A DNA stretch of 64,000 nucleotides from JACDER01 sp963842575 (GTDB lineage Bacteria > Actinomycetota > Thermoleophilia > Gaiellales > Gaiellaceae), in NCBI GenBank assembly GCA_963842575.1, contig CAWJGS010000010.1, positions 372,001-436,000 on the forward strand. Reading direction: 5' to 3'. Under the pieces are notes generated by a model. That model saw only the letters and a program-made list of their open reading frames with translations. It ran no database searches and was not told the DNA's origin. Positions 25,345 through 33,447 of this stretch are shown here, one piece after another. Position 1 is the stretch's first letter. Each line of letters begins with the position of its first letter. The position numbers and the translations under genes are program-made.

Positions 25345-26357
25345 ACGCCGCCGAGCTGGGCATCCGCATCGGCGAGCTCGAGCCGGGGCCGAACGACGCG
25401 ATCACGGACGTCGCGGGCGTCCGCGTCGGGCACACGACGCTGATCGAAGGCGAGAGCGTCCGCACCGGCGTCACGGTCATCCTCCCCACGCCCGACGGCG
25501 AGTCCTGCTTCGCCGGTGCGCACCGCCTGAACGGCAACGGGGAGCTGACGGGCCTGGAGTGGATCCGCGAGTCGGGCCTGCTCACGACTCCCGTCGGCCT
25601 CACCAACACGTTCTCCGTCGGCGTCGTCCGCGACGCGATCGTCGCCGCGCAGCACGCGGCCAACCGCGGACGCTGGCACCTGCCGGTCGTCGGCGAGACC
25701 TACGACGGCTTCCTGAACGAGATCGAGGGCATGCACGTTCGCTCCGAGCACGTGTTCGGCGCGCTCGAGCGCGCCGCGGACGGCCCGGTCGAGCAAGGCG
25801 CCGTGGGCGGCGGCACCGGGATGATCTGCCACGGGTTCAAGGGCGGCATCGGCACCGCCTCGCGAACGACGGAGGCCGGGCACACGGTGGGCGTTCTCGT
25901 CCAGGCGAACCACGGGCGCAGGCCGCGGCTCTCGGTGAACGGCCTCCCGGTCGGACGGCTCGTCGAGGACATCCCGCTGCCGGAGGAGAGAGGCGACGCG
26001 CCGGACGGCTCGATCATCGTCGTGGTCGCGACCGACGCCCCGCTTCTCCCGCACCAGTGCGAGCGGGTCGCCCAGCGCTCGGCGCTGGGGATCGCGCGGA
26101 CGGGCGGAGCCGGCGAGAACTCGAGCGGCGACCTCGCGCTCGCCTTCTCCACCGGCAACCGGGATGCGGAGCGCGGTCCCGTCGATTTCGTCGCGAACGA
26201 GGAGATCGACCCGCTCTTCTACGCCACGATCGAGGCGACGGAGGAGGCAATCGTCAACGCGTTGCTGAACGCCGAGACGATGACGGGGCGGAGCGGCACC
26301 GTGCACGCACTGCCTCACGATCGGCTCACCGCCCTGATCGCTTCATCCGAACGCTAA
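25341..26357 (+). CDS. P1/DmpA-family aminopeptidase
   Basis: A 338-residue self-cleaving N-terminal nucleophile hydrolase related to DmpA and beta-peptidyl aminopeptidases. It shows the family start (ITDVAGVRVGHTTL), AVGGGTGMICHGFKGGIGTAS, an oxyanion-type region, and the autocleavage segment TGGAGENSSGDLALAFST at about 253-270, where the second serine is the probable nucleophile. No signal peptide. The GTG start is coupled to manB by a 4-base overlap, but there is no obvious metabolic link. Confidence 0.85.
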   Translation: MNAAELGIRIGELEPGPNDAITDVAGVRVGHTTLIEGESVRTGVTVILPTPDGESCFAGAHRLNGNGELTGLEWIRESGLLTTPVGLTNTFSVGVVRDAIVAAQHAANRGRWHLPVVGETYDGFLNEIEGMHVRSEHVFGALERAADGPVEQGAVGGGTGMICHGFKGGIGTASRTTEAGHTVGVLVQANHGRRPRLSVNGLPVGRLVEDIPLPEERGDAPDGSIIVVVATDAPLLPHQCERVAQRSALGIARTGGAGENSSGDLALAFSTGNRDAERGPVDFVANEEIDPLFYATIEATEEAIVNALLNAETMTGRSGTVHALPHDRLTALIASSER

Positions 26358-26370
26358 ACTCGGTGAGAAC

Positions 26371-27345
26371 ATGAAAGTCGATCATTCCTCGGGGATCGAG
26401 ATCCGGCATCTGGCCGCGCTGGAAGCAGTCGCGGAGGAGGGGTCGTTCCGGCGCGCCGCTGCCCGCCTGGGCTACGTCCAGTCGGCGATCAGCGAGCAGA
26501 TCGCCTCGCTCGAGCGGATCGTGGGACGGCGCCTGGTCGAGCGTTCCCCCGGCGCAGGCGGCGTGAGGCTGACCGAGGCCGGCGAGGTCTTGCTCGGCCA
26601 CGGCCGCGCCATCATCGCGCGCGTGAAGGCGGCCGAGGCCGACCTGAGCGCCCTCACCGACGGCTCGGCCGGCACGCTCAAGCTGGGCATCTACCAGAGC
26701 GTCGGCATCCGCATCCTCCCGCAGCTCCTCCAGCGCTACGCGGTCGACTGGCCCGCCGTACGCGTGCTGCCGCAGGAGTCCGCGACCGACGCCGGCCTCT
26801 TCGACCTGGTCGAAAGCGGCGAGCTCGAGCTGTCCTTCGCCGATCTCCCGCTCCCCGAGGGCCCGTTCGGGTCGGTCGAGATCATGCGCGACCCGTATGT
26901 GCTGCTCGTCCCTGCGTCGTCCCCGCTCGTCGAGAGGAAGAACGTCGCGCTGGACGACGTCGCCGAGCTCCCGTTGATCGGACACCAGACATGCCGGGTG
27001 TTCCCGCGCGTCGAGGCCGAGCTGCGCGCGCAGGGGGCGGAGCCGAACATCGTCTTTCGCTCGGACATCATCGGAACCGTTCAGGCACTCGTCGCAGCCG
27101 GGGTCGGGATCGCGATCGTCCCTCGGCTCGCGGTCGATCCCGGCGACGAGCGGACGCGGATGATCCAGCTCGGCGCCGACATGCCGGTCCAGCCCCGCAC
27201 CATCGCGCTCTTCTGGCACCACGACCGGCTGCAGTCGCCGGCCGCGCTCGGCTTCGTCGAGGCGGCGAAGGCGATCTGCAAGCAGGTCACGGCCGAGCTC
27301 GACGGCAAGGTTGCGCCCCTCGTTCGGCGATCCAGATCGGCGTGA
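26371..27345 (+). CDS. LysR-family transcriptional regulator
   Basis: A 324-residue regulator. The winged HTH is IEIRHLAALEAVAEEGSFRRAAARLGYVQSAISEQIASLE, and a periplasmic-binding-protein-like effector domain begins at GTLKLGIYQSVG. The effector is unknown. It is transcribed in the same direction as the aminopeptidase gene 13 bases upstream, not divergently, so an obvious target promoter is not apparent. TAAACT lies 10 nt before the ATG. Confidence 0.9.
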   Translation: MKVDHSSGIEIRHLAALEAVAEEGSFRRAAARLGYVQSAISEQIASLERIVGRRLVERSPGAGGVRLTEAGEVLLGHGRAIIARVKAAEADLSALTDGSAGTLKLGIYQSVGIRILPQLLQRYAVDWPAVRVLPQESATDAGLFDLVESGELELSFADLPLPEGPFGSVEIMRDPYVLLVPASSPLVERKNVALDDVAELPLIGHQTCRVFPRVEAELRAQGAEPNIVFRSDIIGTVQALVAAGVGIAIVPRLAVDPGDERTRMIQLGADMPVQPRTIALFWHHDRLQSPAALGFVEAAKAICKQVTAELDGKVAPLVRRSRSA

Positions 27346-27381
27346 TCCGGAATGACCGTCACTGCCGTTCATAGCCGCCGG

Positions 27382-27387
27382 TACCGT
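27382..27387 (+). promoter_or_regulatory. Leaderless-type -10 (TACCGT)
   Basis: TACCGT is exactly 6 nt before the ATG at 27394 and supports that start over the in-frame upstream codon at 27352. Confidence 0.5.
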
Positions 27388-27393
27388 CCGCTC

Positions 27394-28059
27394 ATGCACC
27401 GCATCGCGATCGCACTCACGGCCATCGCCGTTGCTGCCGTGCTCGCTGGGGGCGCCGCCGCGGCGAAGCTGTCCGCGTCCGACCGCAAGGCGATCAACCG
27501 CACGGTCGACGCATTCGTCCTGCACGCGGTGCGCCACGAGAATCCTGCCGCCGTCTACGGGCTCGTCTCCCCCACGTTCCGCGCCGGTCTCACCCGCGCC
27601 CAGTTCGCGCACAAGGATCCCGCCTACCCGTTCCCCGCGCGTGGGAAGCACTTCCCCTGGTCGCTCGACTACGCGTTGCCGAACGAGGTGGGAGGAAGCC
27701 TGCTGCTCCAGCCCGAGAAGCGATTCGTCCGGAAGAAGGGGCCGATCCTCTTCGACCTCATCGTGCTCAGGCGCCAGGGGCACTGGGTCGTCCAGTCGCT
27801 CATCCCCAAGGTCATCTTCGGGACGCCGTACCAGCCGAAGGTGCGCTCTGTCCTCGACTACTCGCCGCAGACCGCCGGGGGCGCCCCGACGCACGACCAG
27901 AGCCGCATCAACGGCTCGTACATCATCTTCCCCTTCGCGCTCTTCGGCGCGTTCCTGGTCGGTCTCGCGGGCTGGGGAGTGCTGCGCTGGCACCGGAATC
28001 GCCGGGTCGCCTTGGATAGCGTTCGCACGCGTGACGCTCGAGCTCGGACGACTCACTGA
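27394..28059 (+). CDS. Exported protein with C-terminal membrane helix
   Basis: A 221-residue protein of unknown function. The signal peptide MHRIAIALTAIAVAAVLAGG is followed by a soluble domain resembling SnoaL/NTF2-like folds (INRTVDAFVLHAVRHENPAAVYGLVSPTF, later GHWVVQSLIPK) and a C-terminal helix (IIFPFALFGAFLVGLAGWGV) ending in arginines. The soluble part therefore faces outward. Its 3' end overlaps the thioesterase start at 28031 by 29 bp. Confidence 0.68.
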   Translation: MHRIAIALTAIAVAAVLAGGAAAAKLSASDRKAINRTVDAFVLHAVRHENPAAVYGLVSPTFRAGLTRAQFAHKDPAYPFPARGKHFPWSLDYALPNEVGGSLLLQPEKRFVRKKGPILFDLIVLRRQGHWVVQSLIPKVIFGTPYQPKVRSVLDYSPQTAGGAPTHDQSRINGSYIIFPFALFGAFLVGLAGWGVLRWHRNRRVALDSVRTRDARARTTH

Positions 28060-28502
28060 CCGCAAGCCCCCCTTCAAGTACTCCGCGCTGACGCGGGTCG
28101 GCTTCTCCGACACCGACGCGCAGGGGATCGTCTACTACGGGCGCTACCTGCCTTACTTCGACCTCGCGCGGGTCGAGTACCACCGGCACCTCGGCCTCAT
28201 GAAGATCGACCAGGAGCATGAGCTCGTGATGCGCGCGTCCACCGTCGAGTACCACGCACCCGCGCGGTTCGACGACCTGCTCGAGGTCTTCGTCCGCGCT
28301 GCGCGGATCGGGACGACGAGCGCGACCTACGAGTTCGGGGCCTACCGAGTGGAGGACGACGCGCTCATGGTCACCGCCACGCAGACGCTGGTCCTCGTCG
28401 ACCTGGACGAGCGGCGCGCGCAGCCGATCTCCGGACACGTTCAAGTCCGTCATCCGCCGCTTCGAAGGCGACGACGTCGAGCTCGCAGCCCCGATGCGTT
28501 AG
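28031..28502 (+). CDS. YbgC/FcbB-type acyl-CoA thioesterase, frame interrupted near 28430
   Basis: A hotdog-fold thioesterase of about 156 residues. The active-site loop FSDTDAQGIVYYGRYLPYFDLARVEY is typical of 4-hydroxybenzoyl-CoA thioesterase relatives, with the catalytic aspartate in TDAQG. The formal frame reads ERRAQPIS then drifts; one base out of phase the sequence continues DTFKSVIRRFEGDDVELAAPMR and stops at 28502. One extra base near 28430 explains this. GTG at 28031 follows a TAGCGT hexamer by 8 nt. The CoA substrate is unknown. Confidence 0.82.
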
Positions 28503-28518
28503 CGCACGGCGGGGATCA

Positions 28519-29268
28519 TCAGGCGCGGTCGGCCACGAAGACGTCCACCTGGTAGCGGAGGACGATCGGCTCGGGCTCGTCCGCGAACTCGGTGCGGATG
28601 CGCTCGAGCAGCTCCGCGCGCGGGCCGTCCTCCAGGCTCGCCACGTAGCTGCGGGAGGCCGCCATCTCCAGCAGGCCGTCGAGGCTGACCGGCTGCTCGC
28701 TCGGCCAGCTGCGCTCCTCCACGGGACCGAAGAGGTCGCTCGTCGCCAGCACGTCGTCGTGGGCCTTGACCCAGTGACGGGCCACCTCGCCGCGATACGG
28801 GTCGAGCAGGTCGTCGAGCGTCTTCTGGACGCGGTCGTCGAGGTCGCGGCTGTTGTACAGGAGCGCGATCCCGCCACCGGACCGCAGCACGCGGTGGATC
28901 TCGGGCAGGGCGCGCTCGGGATCGAACCAGTGGAACGCCTGGGCACAGACGACCGCGTCGACGCTCCCGTCCTCGAGCGGGATCTCTTCCGCCGTTCCAG
29001 ACAGCGCCCGGACGTCCGGGGCGACGCGCTCCAGGTGCTCGCGCATCTCGTCCAGCGGCTCGACTGCAACGACGGCAGCACCGCTCGGAACGAGGTCGCG
29101 CGTCAGCTTTCCCGTGCCGGCGGCGAGATCGAGGACTGTTCGGCCGGGCTTGATTCCCAGCCGCTCGCACACCCAGGACACCGCGTCCGGCGCGTAGCCG
29201 GGACGGCCGCGCTCGTAGACATCCGCCGCGCTCGAGAATCCCTTCGCGGCGGTCTCGTTGATGCTCAA
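28519..29268 (-). CDS. Class I SAM-dependent methyltransferase
   Basis: A 249-residue methyltransferase with the SAM-binding motif VLDLAAGTGKLTRDLV, the acidic VAVEPLDEM, and the FHWFDPERALPEIHRVLRSGG motif of the UbiE/Coq5-like group. The substrate is unknown. The TTG start overlaps the relA stop as TTGA, so it is translated as the second gene after relA. Confidence 0.85.
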   Translation of the reverse strand: MSINETAAKGFSSAADVYERGRPGYAPDAVSWVCERLGIKPGRTVLDLAAGTGKLTRDLVPSGAAVVAVEPLDEMREHLERVAPDVRALSGTAEEIPLEDGSVDAVVCAQAFHWFDPERALPEIHRVLRSGGGIALLYNSRDLDDRVQKTLDDLLDPYRGEVARHWVKAHDDVLATSDLFGPVEERSWPSEQPVSLDGLLEMAASRSYVASLEDGPRAELLERIRTEFADEPEPIVLRYQVDVFVADRA

Positions 29269-31466
29269 GAGGGCGTTACGCGGTACGCGTCGAAGACGGC
29301 CTCGACGTTGCGCAGCGCCGTCAGCAGGCCGCGCAGGTCCTTGATGTCACCGACCTCGGCTGTGTACCAGTTCTTGGCCAGCTGATCCTCGACGACGCCG
29401 CCGTACGAGACGATGTTCGTGCCGTGCTCGGCGAACGTGCGCGCGACGTCCTCGAGCAGGCGCGGGCGGTCCCAGGCGTCGACCGCGATCTGGACGCGGA
29501 AGCTCTTGGAGGCGTCGCCGTCCCAGTCGACCACGGTGAAGCGCTCGGGGTTCCGGCGCAGCGCCTTGACGTTCGGGCAGTCCTCCCGGTGGATCGTGAT
29601 CCCTTTCCCGAGCGAGATGTAGCCGACGATCTGGTCGCCGGGAACCGGCGTGCAGCACTTCGCGAGGCGCACGAGAACGTCCTCGACGCCTTGCACCTGG
29701 ATCCCGAAGCTTTCGCTCGCGACCGTCTCGCGCGCCTTCGGCGCCTTGGGAACCGTCGCCTCTTCCGCGACCTGCGTCGTCTTCAGGCGCTGGAGCACCT
29801 TGTTCACGATCTGGCTCGGCGGGAGCTTCCCGGAGCCGAGCGCCAGGTAGAAGTCCTCCGCCTTCTTGAACCCGGCCTCGCGGATCACCTGAGCGAGCAG
29901 CGCAGAGCTCGCCAGCTTGCGGTAGGGCAGGTTCTGCGCCTTGAGGGCCTGCTCGAGCGACTCGCGGCCCTTCTGCTCCGTCTCGCCGCGCGTCTCGCGC
30001 GAGTACCACTGGCGGATCTTGTTGCGGGCGCGCGACGACGCCGCCACCTTCATCCAGTCCCGCGACGGGCCCCTCCCCTTCTTCGCGGTCAGGATCTCGA
30101 CGAAGTCGCCGCTCTTCAGCCGGTAGTGGAGCGGGACGATCCGTCCGTTGACCTTGGAGCCGACCGTGCGGTGACCGACGTCCGTGTGGACGGCGTAGGC
30201 GAAGTCGATCGGCGTCGAGCCGGCCGGCAGCGTCTTCAGATCGCCCTTCGGCGTGAACACGTACACCTCGTCGCTGAAGAGGTCGGTGCGGAACGTCTTC
30301 ATGAACTCGAGCGGGTCGGCCTCCTCCGTATGCCAGTCCATGACCTGCTTGACCCAGGCCTCCCACGCCTCGTCGATCTTCGCGCCGCGCCGGCGCTTGT
30401 ACACCCAGTGCGCGGCGATCCCGTACTCGGCCTCGAGGTGCATGCGCAGCGTGCGCACCTGGATTTCGAGCGGCATCCCCTCCGGGCCGATCACGGTCGT
30501 GTGCAGCGCGCGGTACCGGTTCAGCTTCGGCATCGCGATGTAGTCCTTGAAGCGGCCGGGCATGGGCTTCCACAGCGAGTGGATGAGGCCCAGCGCGCCG
30601 TAGCAGTCGCGGATGCCCTCCTCGCCGTCGCGCTGGACGATCACGCGCATCGCGGTCAGGTCGTAGATCTCGTTGAACTCGCGGCCGCGCTTGGCCATCT
30701 TCTCGTAGATGGAGTAGAAGTGCTTCGCCCGGCCGGAGATGTCCGCGGGGATATCGACCTTCTCGAGCTCCTGCTGGAGCGTCTCGGCAGCCTTGTCGAC
30801 CCGCTTCTCCCGCTCCGCCCGGCGCTCGGCGACCATCGTCTTGATCTCCTGGTACTTGCGCGGGTGGAGGCGCTCGAACGAGAGGTCCTCCAGCTCCCAC
30901 TTGACCGTGTGGATACCGAGGCGGTGCGCAAGCGGCGCGTACACCTCGAGCGTCTCGCGCGCCTTTTGCATCTGCTTCTGGCGGCCCCAGTACTCGGCCG
31001 TGCGCATGTTGTGCAGGCGGTCGGCGAGCTTGATGAGGATGACCCGCGGGTCGTCCGCCATCGCCATGACCATCTTTCGGTAGTTCTCGGCCTCCGCCTG
31101 CTCGCGGCTCTGGAAGCTGATCCCGGTGAGCTTCGTGACCCCCTCGACCAGGTGGGCGATGTCCTGGCCGAACTCCTCGCGCACCTCGTCGATCGTCGTT
31201 TCTGTGTCCTCGACGACGTCATGAAGGAGCGCAGCGGCCACTGCCTCCTCGTCGAGATGCAGCTCGGCGCAGATCTTGGCCACCCCGAACGGGTGCTGGA
31301 TGAAGTCCTCGCCGGAGCGGCGCTGCTGCCCCTCGTGAGCGCGCGCGGCGAAGTGGAAGGCGCGGCTCAGGAGCTCGCGATCGGCGTCCGTGATGTACGC
31401 CTCGACATCCCGGATCAGCTCGTCGACGAGATCCTGATGACGCTCTGAAGTCTCGACGACGGCCAT
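29265..31466 (-). CDS. relA: Bifunctional (p)ppGpp synthetase/hydrolase RelA/SpoT
   Basis: Makes and degrades the stringent-response alarmone. The 733-residue protein has the full long-RSH order: an intact HD hydrolase domain (H58, H82-D83, E86-D87), a synthetase domain (RAKHFYSIYEKMAKRGREF, then AMPKLNRYRALHTTV), a TGS domain near 400 (VFTPKGDLKTLPAGSTPIDFAYAVH), a zinc-finger/helical region with LAKCCTPVPGD, and a C-terminal ACT domain. The intact HD residues suggest hydrolase activity is kept. ATG at 31466 is fixed by a TACAAT hexamer 6 nt upstream. Confidence 0.95.
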   Translation of the reverse strand: MAVVETSERHQDLVDELIRDVEAYITDADRELLSRAFHFAARAHEGQQRRSGEDFIQHPFGVAKICAELHLDEEAVAAALLHDVVEDTETTIDEVREEFGQDIAHLVEGVTKLTGISFQSREQAEAENYRKMVMAMADDPRVILIKLADRLHNMRTAEYWGRQKQMQKARETLEVYAPLAHRLGIHTVKWELEDLSFERLHPRKYQEIKTMVAERRAEREKRVDKAAETLQQELEKVDIPADISGRAKHFYSIYEKMAKRGREFNEIYDLTAMRVIVQRDGEEGIRDCYGALGLIHSLWKPMPGRFKDYIAMPKLNRYRALHTTVIGPEGMPLEIQVRTLRMHLEAEYGIAAHWVYKRRRGAKIDEAWEAWVKQVMDWHTEEADPLEFMKTFRTDLFSDEVYVFTPKGDLKTLPAGSTPIDFAYAVHTDVGHRTVGSKVNGRIVPLHYRLKSGDFVEILTAKKGRGPSRDWMKVAASSRARNKIRQWYSRETRGETEQKGRESLEQALKAQNLPYRKLASSALLAQVIREAGFKKAEDFYLALGSGKLPPSQIVNKVLQRLKTTQVAEEATVPKAPKARETVASESFGIQVQGVEDVLVRLAKCCTPVPGDQIVGYISLGKGITIHREDCPNVKALRRNPERFTVVDWDGDASKSFRVQIAVDAWDRPRLLEDVARTFAEHGTNIVSYGGVVEDQLAKNWYTAEVGDIKDLRGLLTALRNVEAVFDAYRVTPS

Positions 31467-31472
31467 ACACAA

Positions 31473-31478
31473 ATTGTA
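31473..31478 (-). promoter_or_regulatory. Leaderless-type -10 of relA (TACAAT)
   Basis: TACAAT on the minus strand is exactly 6 nt before the relA ATG. Transcription would begin at the start codon. Confidence 0.65.
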
Positions 31479-31517
31479 CTCCGGCCTCCCGCGAGCTTCT
31501 TCTGCCAGAGTCCGCCC

Positions 31518-32249
31518 GTGCCGAAGAACCACTTCGACGAGCCCGTCGCCGCCCGCTACGACGAAACGTCCGCGGACATGTTCGCGCCCGAGGCGATCGA
31601 TCCCGTCGTGGAGTTCCTCGCGCGCCTTGCGGGAGAGGAAGCCGCGCTCGAGTTGGGGATCGGAACGGGGCGGATCGCCCTCCCGCTCGCGGCGCGCGGC
31701 GTCGCCGTCAGCGGCATCGACCTGTCGGGGGCGATGGTCGCGCGCCTGCGGGAGAAGCCCGGCGGGACGGACATCCCGGTCACGATCGGCGACTTCGCGA
31801 CGACGCGGGTCGAAGGGACGTTCGCGCTCGCCTACCTCGTCTTCAACACGATCATGAATCTGACGTCGCAGGACGCGCAGGTCGCATGCTTCGAGAACGT
31901 GGCCCGGCATCTCCAGCCGGGCGGCCACTTCGTGATCGAGGTCGGCGTGCCGCAACTCCGACGCCTCCCGCCCGGCGAGACGGTCGTCCCGTTCACGGTC
32001 ACGCCGTCCAGGCTCGGGTTCGACGAGTACGACGTCGCCTCGCAAGGGCAGATCTCGCACCACTACTGGCTCGAAGACGGCACGTTTCGGAACGTGTCCG
32101 TTCCCTTCCGCTACGTGTGGCCTTCAGAGCTCGACCTGATGGCCAGGATCGCCGGCATGACCCTCGCCGAGCGCTGGGCCGGCTGGGGGCGCGAGCCCTT
32201 CACGAGCGAGAGCCGCAAGCACGTCTCCGTCTGGCGGAAGGACGCCTAG
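31518..32249 (+). CDS. Class I SAM-dependent methyltransferase
   Basis: A 243-residue methyltransferase starting with GTG at 31518, divergent from relA. It has ALELGIGTGRIALPLAARGVAV (motif I), SGIDLSGAMV (motif II) and HLQPGGHFVIEVGVP. The domain with many aromatic residues at 150-220 suggests a small-molecule substrate. Its function is unknown. The 179 bases after it (32250-32428) show no feature. Confidence 0.83.
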   Translation: MPKNHFDEPVAARYDETSADMFAPEAIDPVVEFLARLAGEEAALELGIGTGRIALPLAARGVAVSGIDLSGAMVARLREKPGGTDIPVTIGDFATTRVEGTFALAYLVFNTIMNLTSQDAQVACFENVARHLQPGGHFVIEVGVPQLRRLPPGETVVPFTVTPSRLGFDEYDVASQGQISHHYWLEDGTFRNVSVPFRYVWPSELDLMARIAGMTLAERWAGWGREPFTSESRKHVSVWRKDA

Positions 32250-32428
32250 AACTTGAGCGTCGCCCGCAGGCGGCCGCTGCGGCGAGAATCAGCGAGCTCT
32301 TCCAGCTCGATCAGGAGGGCGGCGAGGCTGTCGAGCCTCCGAGCCCGTCTCCGTCTCCAGAATCGCATGGGAAGTCCCGTTCGCCGCTGCATACGGAGTT
32401 CCTGCCCGAATGGGAGGCTCCTAAACCG

Positions 32429-33391
32429 CTAAAACGGCTTGGCGGAGAACGCGACGATGCAGGCATCGTGAGACGAACGGGCGACCTTCTTGCTCCAGCG
32501 CCGACGGCCGTTCCGGTCGAGAAGGCACAGCGTCCCGGTGCCGAGGCCGGGGGTGACGACCCATCCGTATGCCTGTTGGACATTGTACGAGTCGTCCGGA
32601 ATGGGAGTGACCAGCAGCCGGGCGCCGTCGAGACCGTGAACATGCAAGGTGCCGCTCTCGCCGCTCGCGACGAACACGAGCTTGTCGCGGAAGGTGAAGT
32701 GTTGCGGCGGTTTGTCGGCCTGCAGCCGACGCAGTAGCCGCCCGCTGTGAGCCGCATAGATCGCGACCTCGTTTCGGTCGCCAGAGCTGATCCAGACACG
32801 CCCGCCGCCCGGAGCCCAGCCGACGTCGTGCGCGAGGAACGGCGGCCGGAAGCGACGGACGAGCCGCGGCCGGCCTCGGTTGGAGACGTCGACGACCGCG
32901 ACCTCTTCGGCCTTGGCGCCAAGAGCCGTCCATAGGGTTCGCCCGCGCGGGTCGATCGTGATGTGCCGCGCGAGTGCACCCACGCGCGCGCGTCCCAGGA
33001 GTCGACCGCGCAGGACGTCGAGCGCCACGACCTCGCCGCGCCGAGCGTCGCTGACATAGGCGACACGTCCATCGGGATGCCCAGCGGTGTAGCGCGGCTC
33101 GCCGAAACCGCGCAGGACGTGCTCCACCTCGAGCGTGGCGCCGCGGACGAGCGAGACGGCGCCGATCTCCGAGTGAGCGACCACGGCCATCGGGCCGACC
33201 GACTCGATGCTGCGAGGCTTGGGAAGGGTGCTGACGTAACGGTGCACCCGGCCGCCCGGAAGCTCGACGGCGACGAGCCTGGCCTCTTCGTCTGCGGTGA
33301 CGAGCACGAGCTCGCGACCTGCGAGCCGCGCGAGCGCCCGCGGAGCGAGAACGAGCGACGCGGCGCCGGTGATAAGGGCTCGCCGATCCAT
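32429..33391 (-). CDS. Exported YncE-like beta-propeller protein
   Basis: A 320-residue protein with a Tat-like signal peptide (MDRRALITGAASLVLAPRALA) and then repeated four-stranded blades: LVLVTADEEARLVAVELPGG, YTAGHPDGRVAYVSDARRGEVVALDV, HITIDPRGRTLWTALG and VGWAPGGGRVWISSGDRNEVAIY. These match the 40-residue YVTN/NHL-type propellers. A ligand-binding or scaffolding role outside the membrane is likely; no partner is identified. Confidence 0.75.
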   Translation of the reverse strand: MDRRALITGAASLVLAPRALARLAGRELVLVTADEEARLVAVELPGGRVHRYVSTLPKPRSIESVGPMAVVAHSEIGAVSLVRGATLEVEHVLRGFGEPRYTAGHPDGRVAYVSDARRGEVVALDVLRGRLLGRARVGALARHITIDPRGRTLWTALGAKAEEVAVVDVSNRGRPRLVRRFRPPFLAHDVGWAPGGGRVWISSGDRNEVAIYAAHSGRLLRRLQADKPPQHFTFRDKLVFVASGESGTLHVHGLDGARLLVTPIPDDSYNVQQAYGWVVTPGLGTGTLCLLDRNGRRRWSKKVARSSHDACIVAFSAKPF

Positions 33392-33447
33392 CCCGCAGCA
33401 CTACGATCCCGACAACTCCTCAGGTCCCGGGCCACCGGAACTCGGTG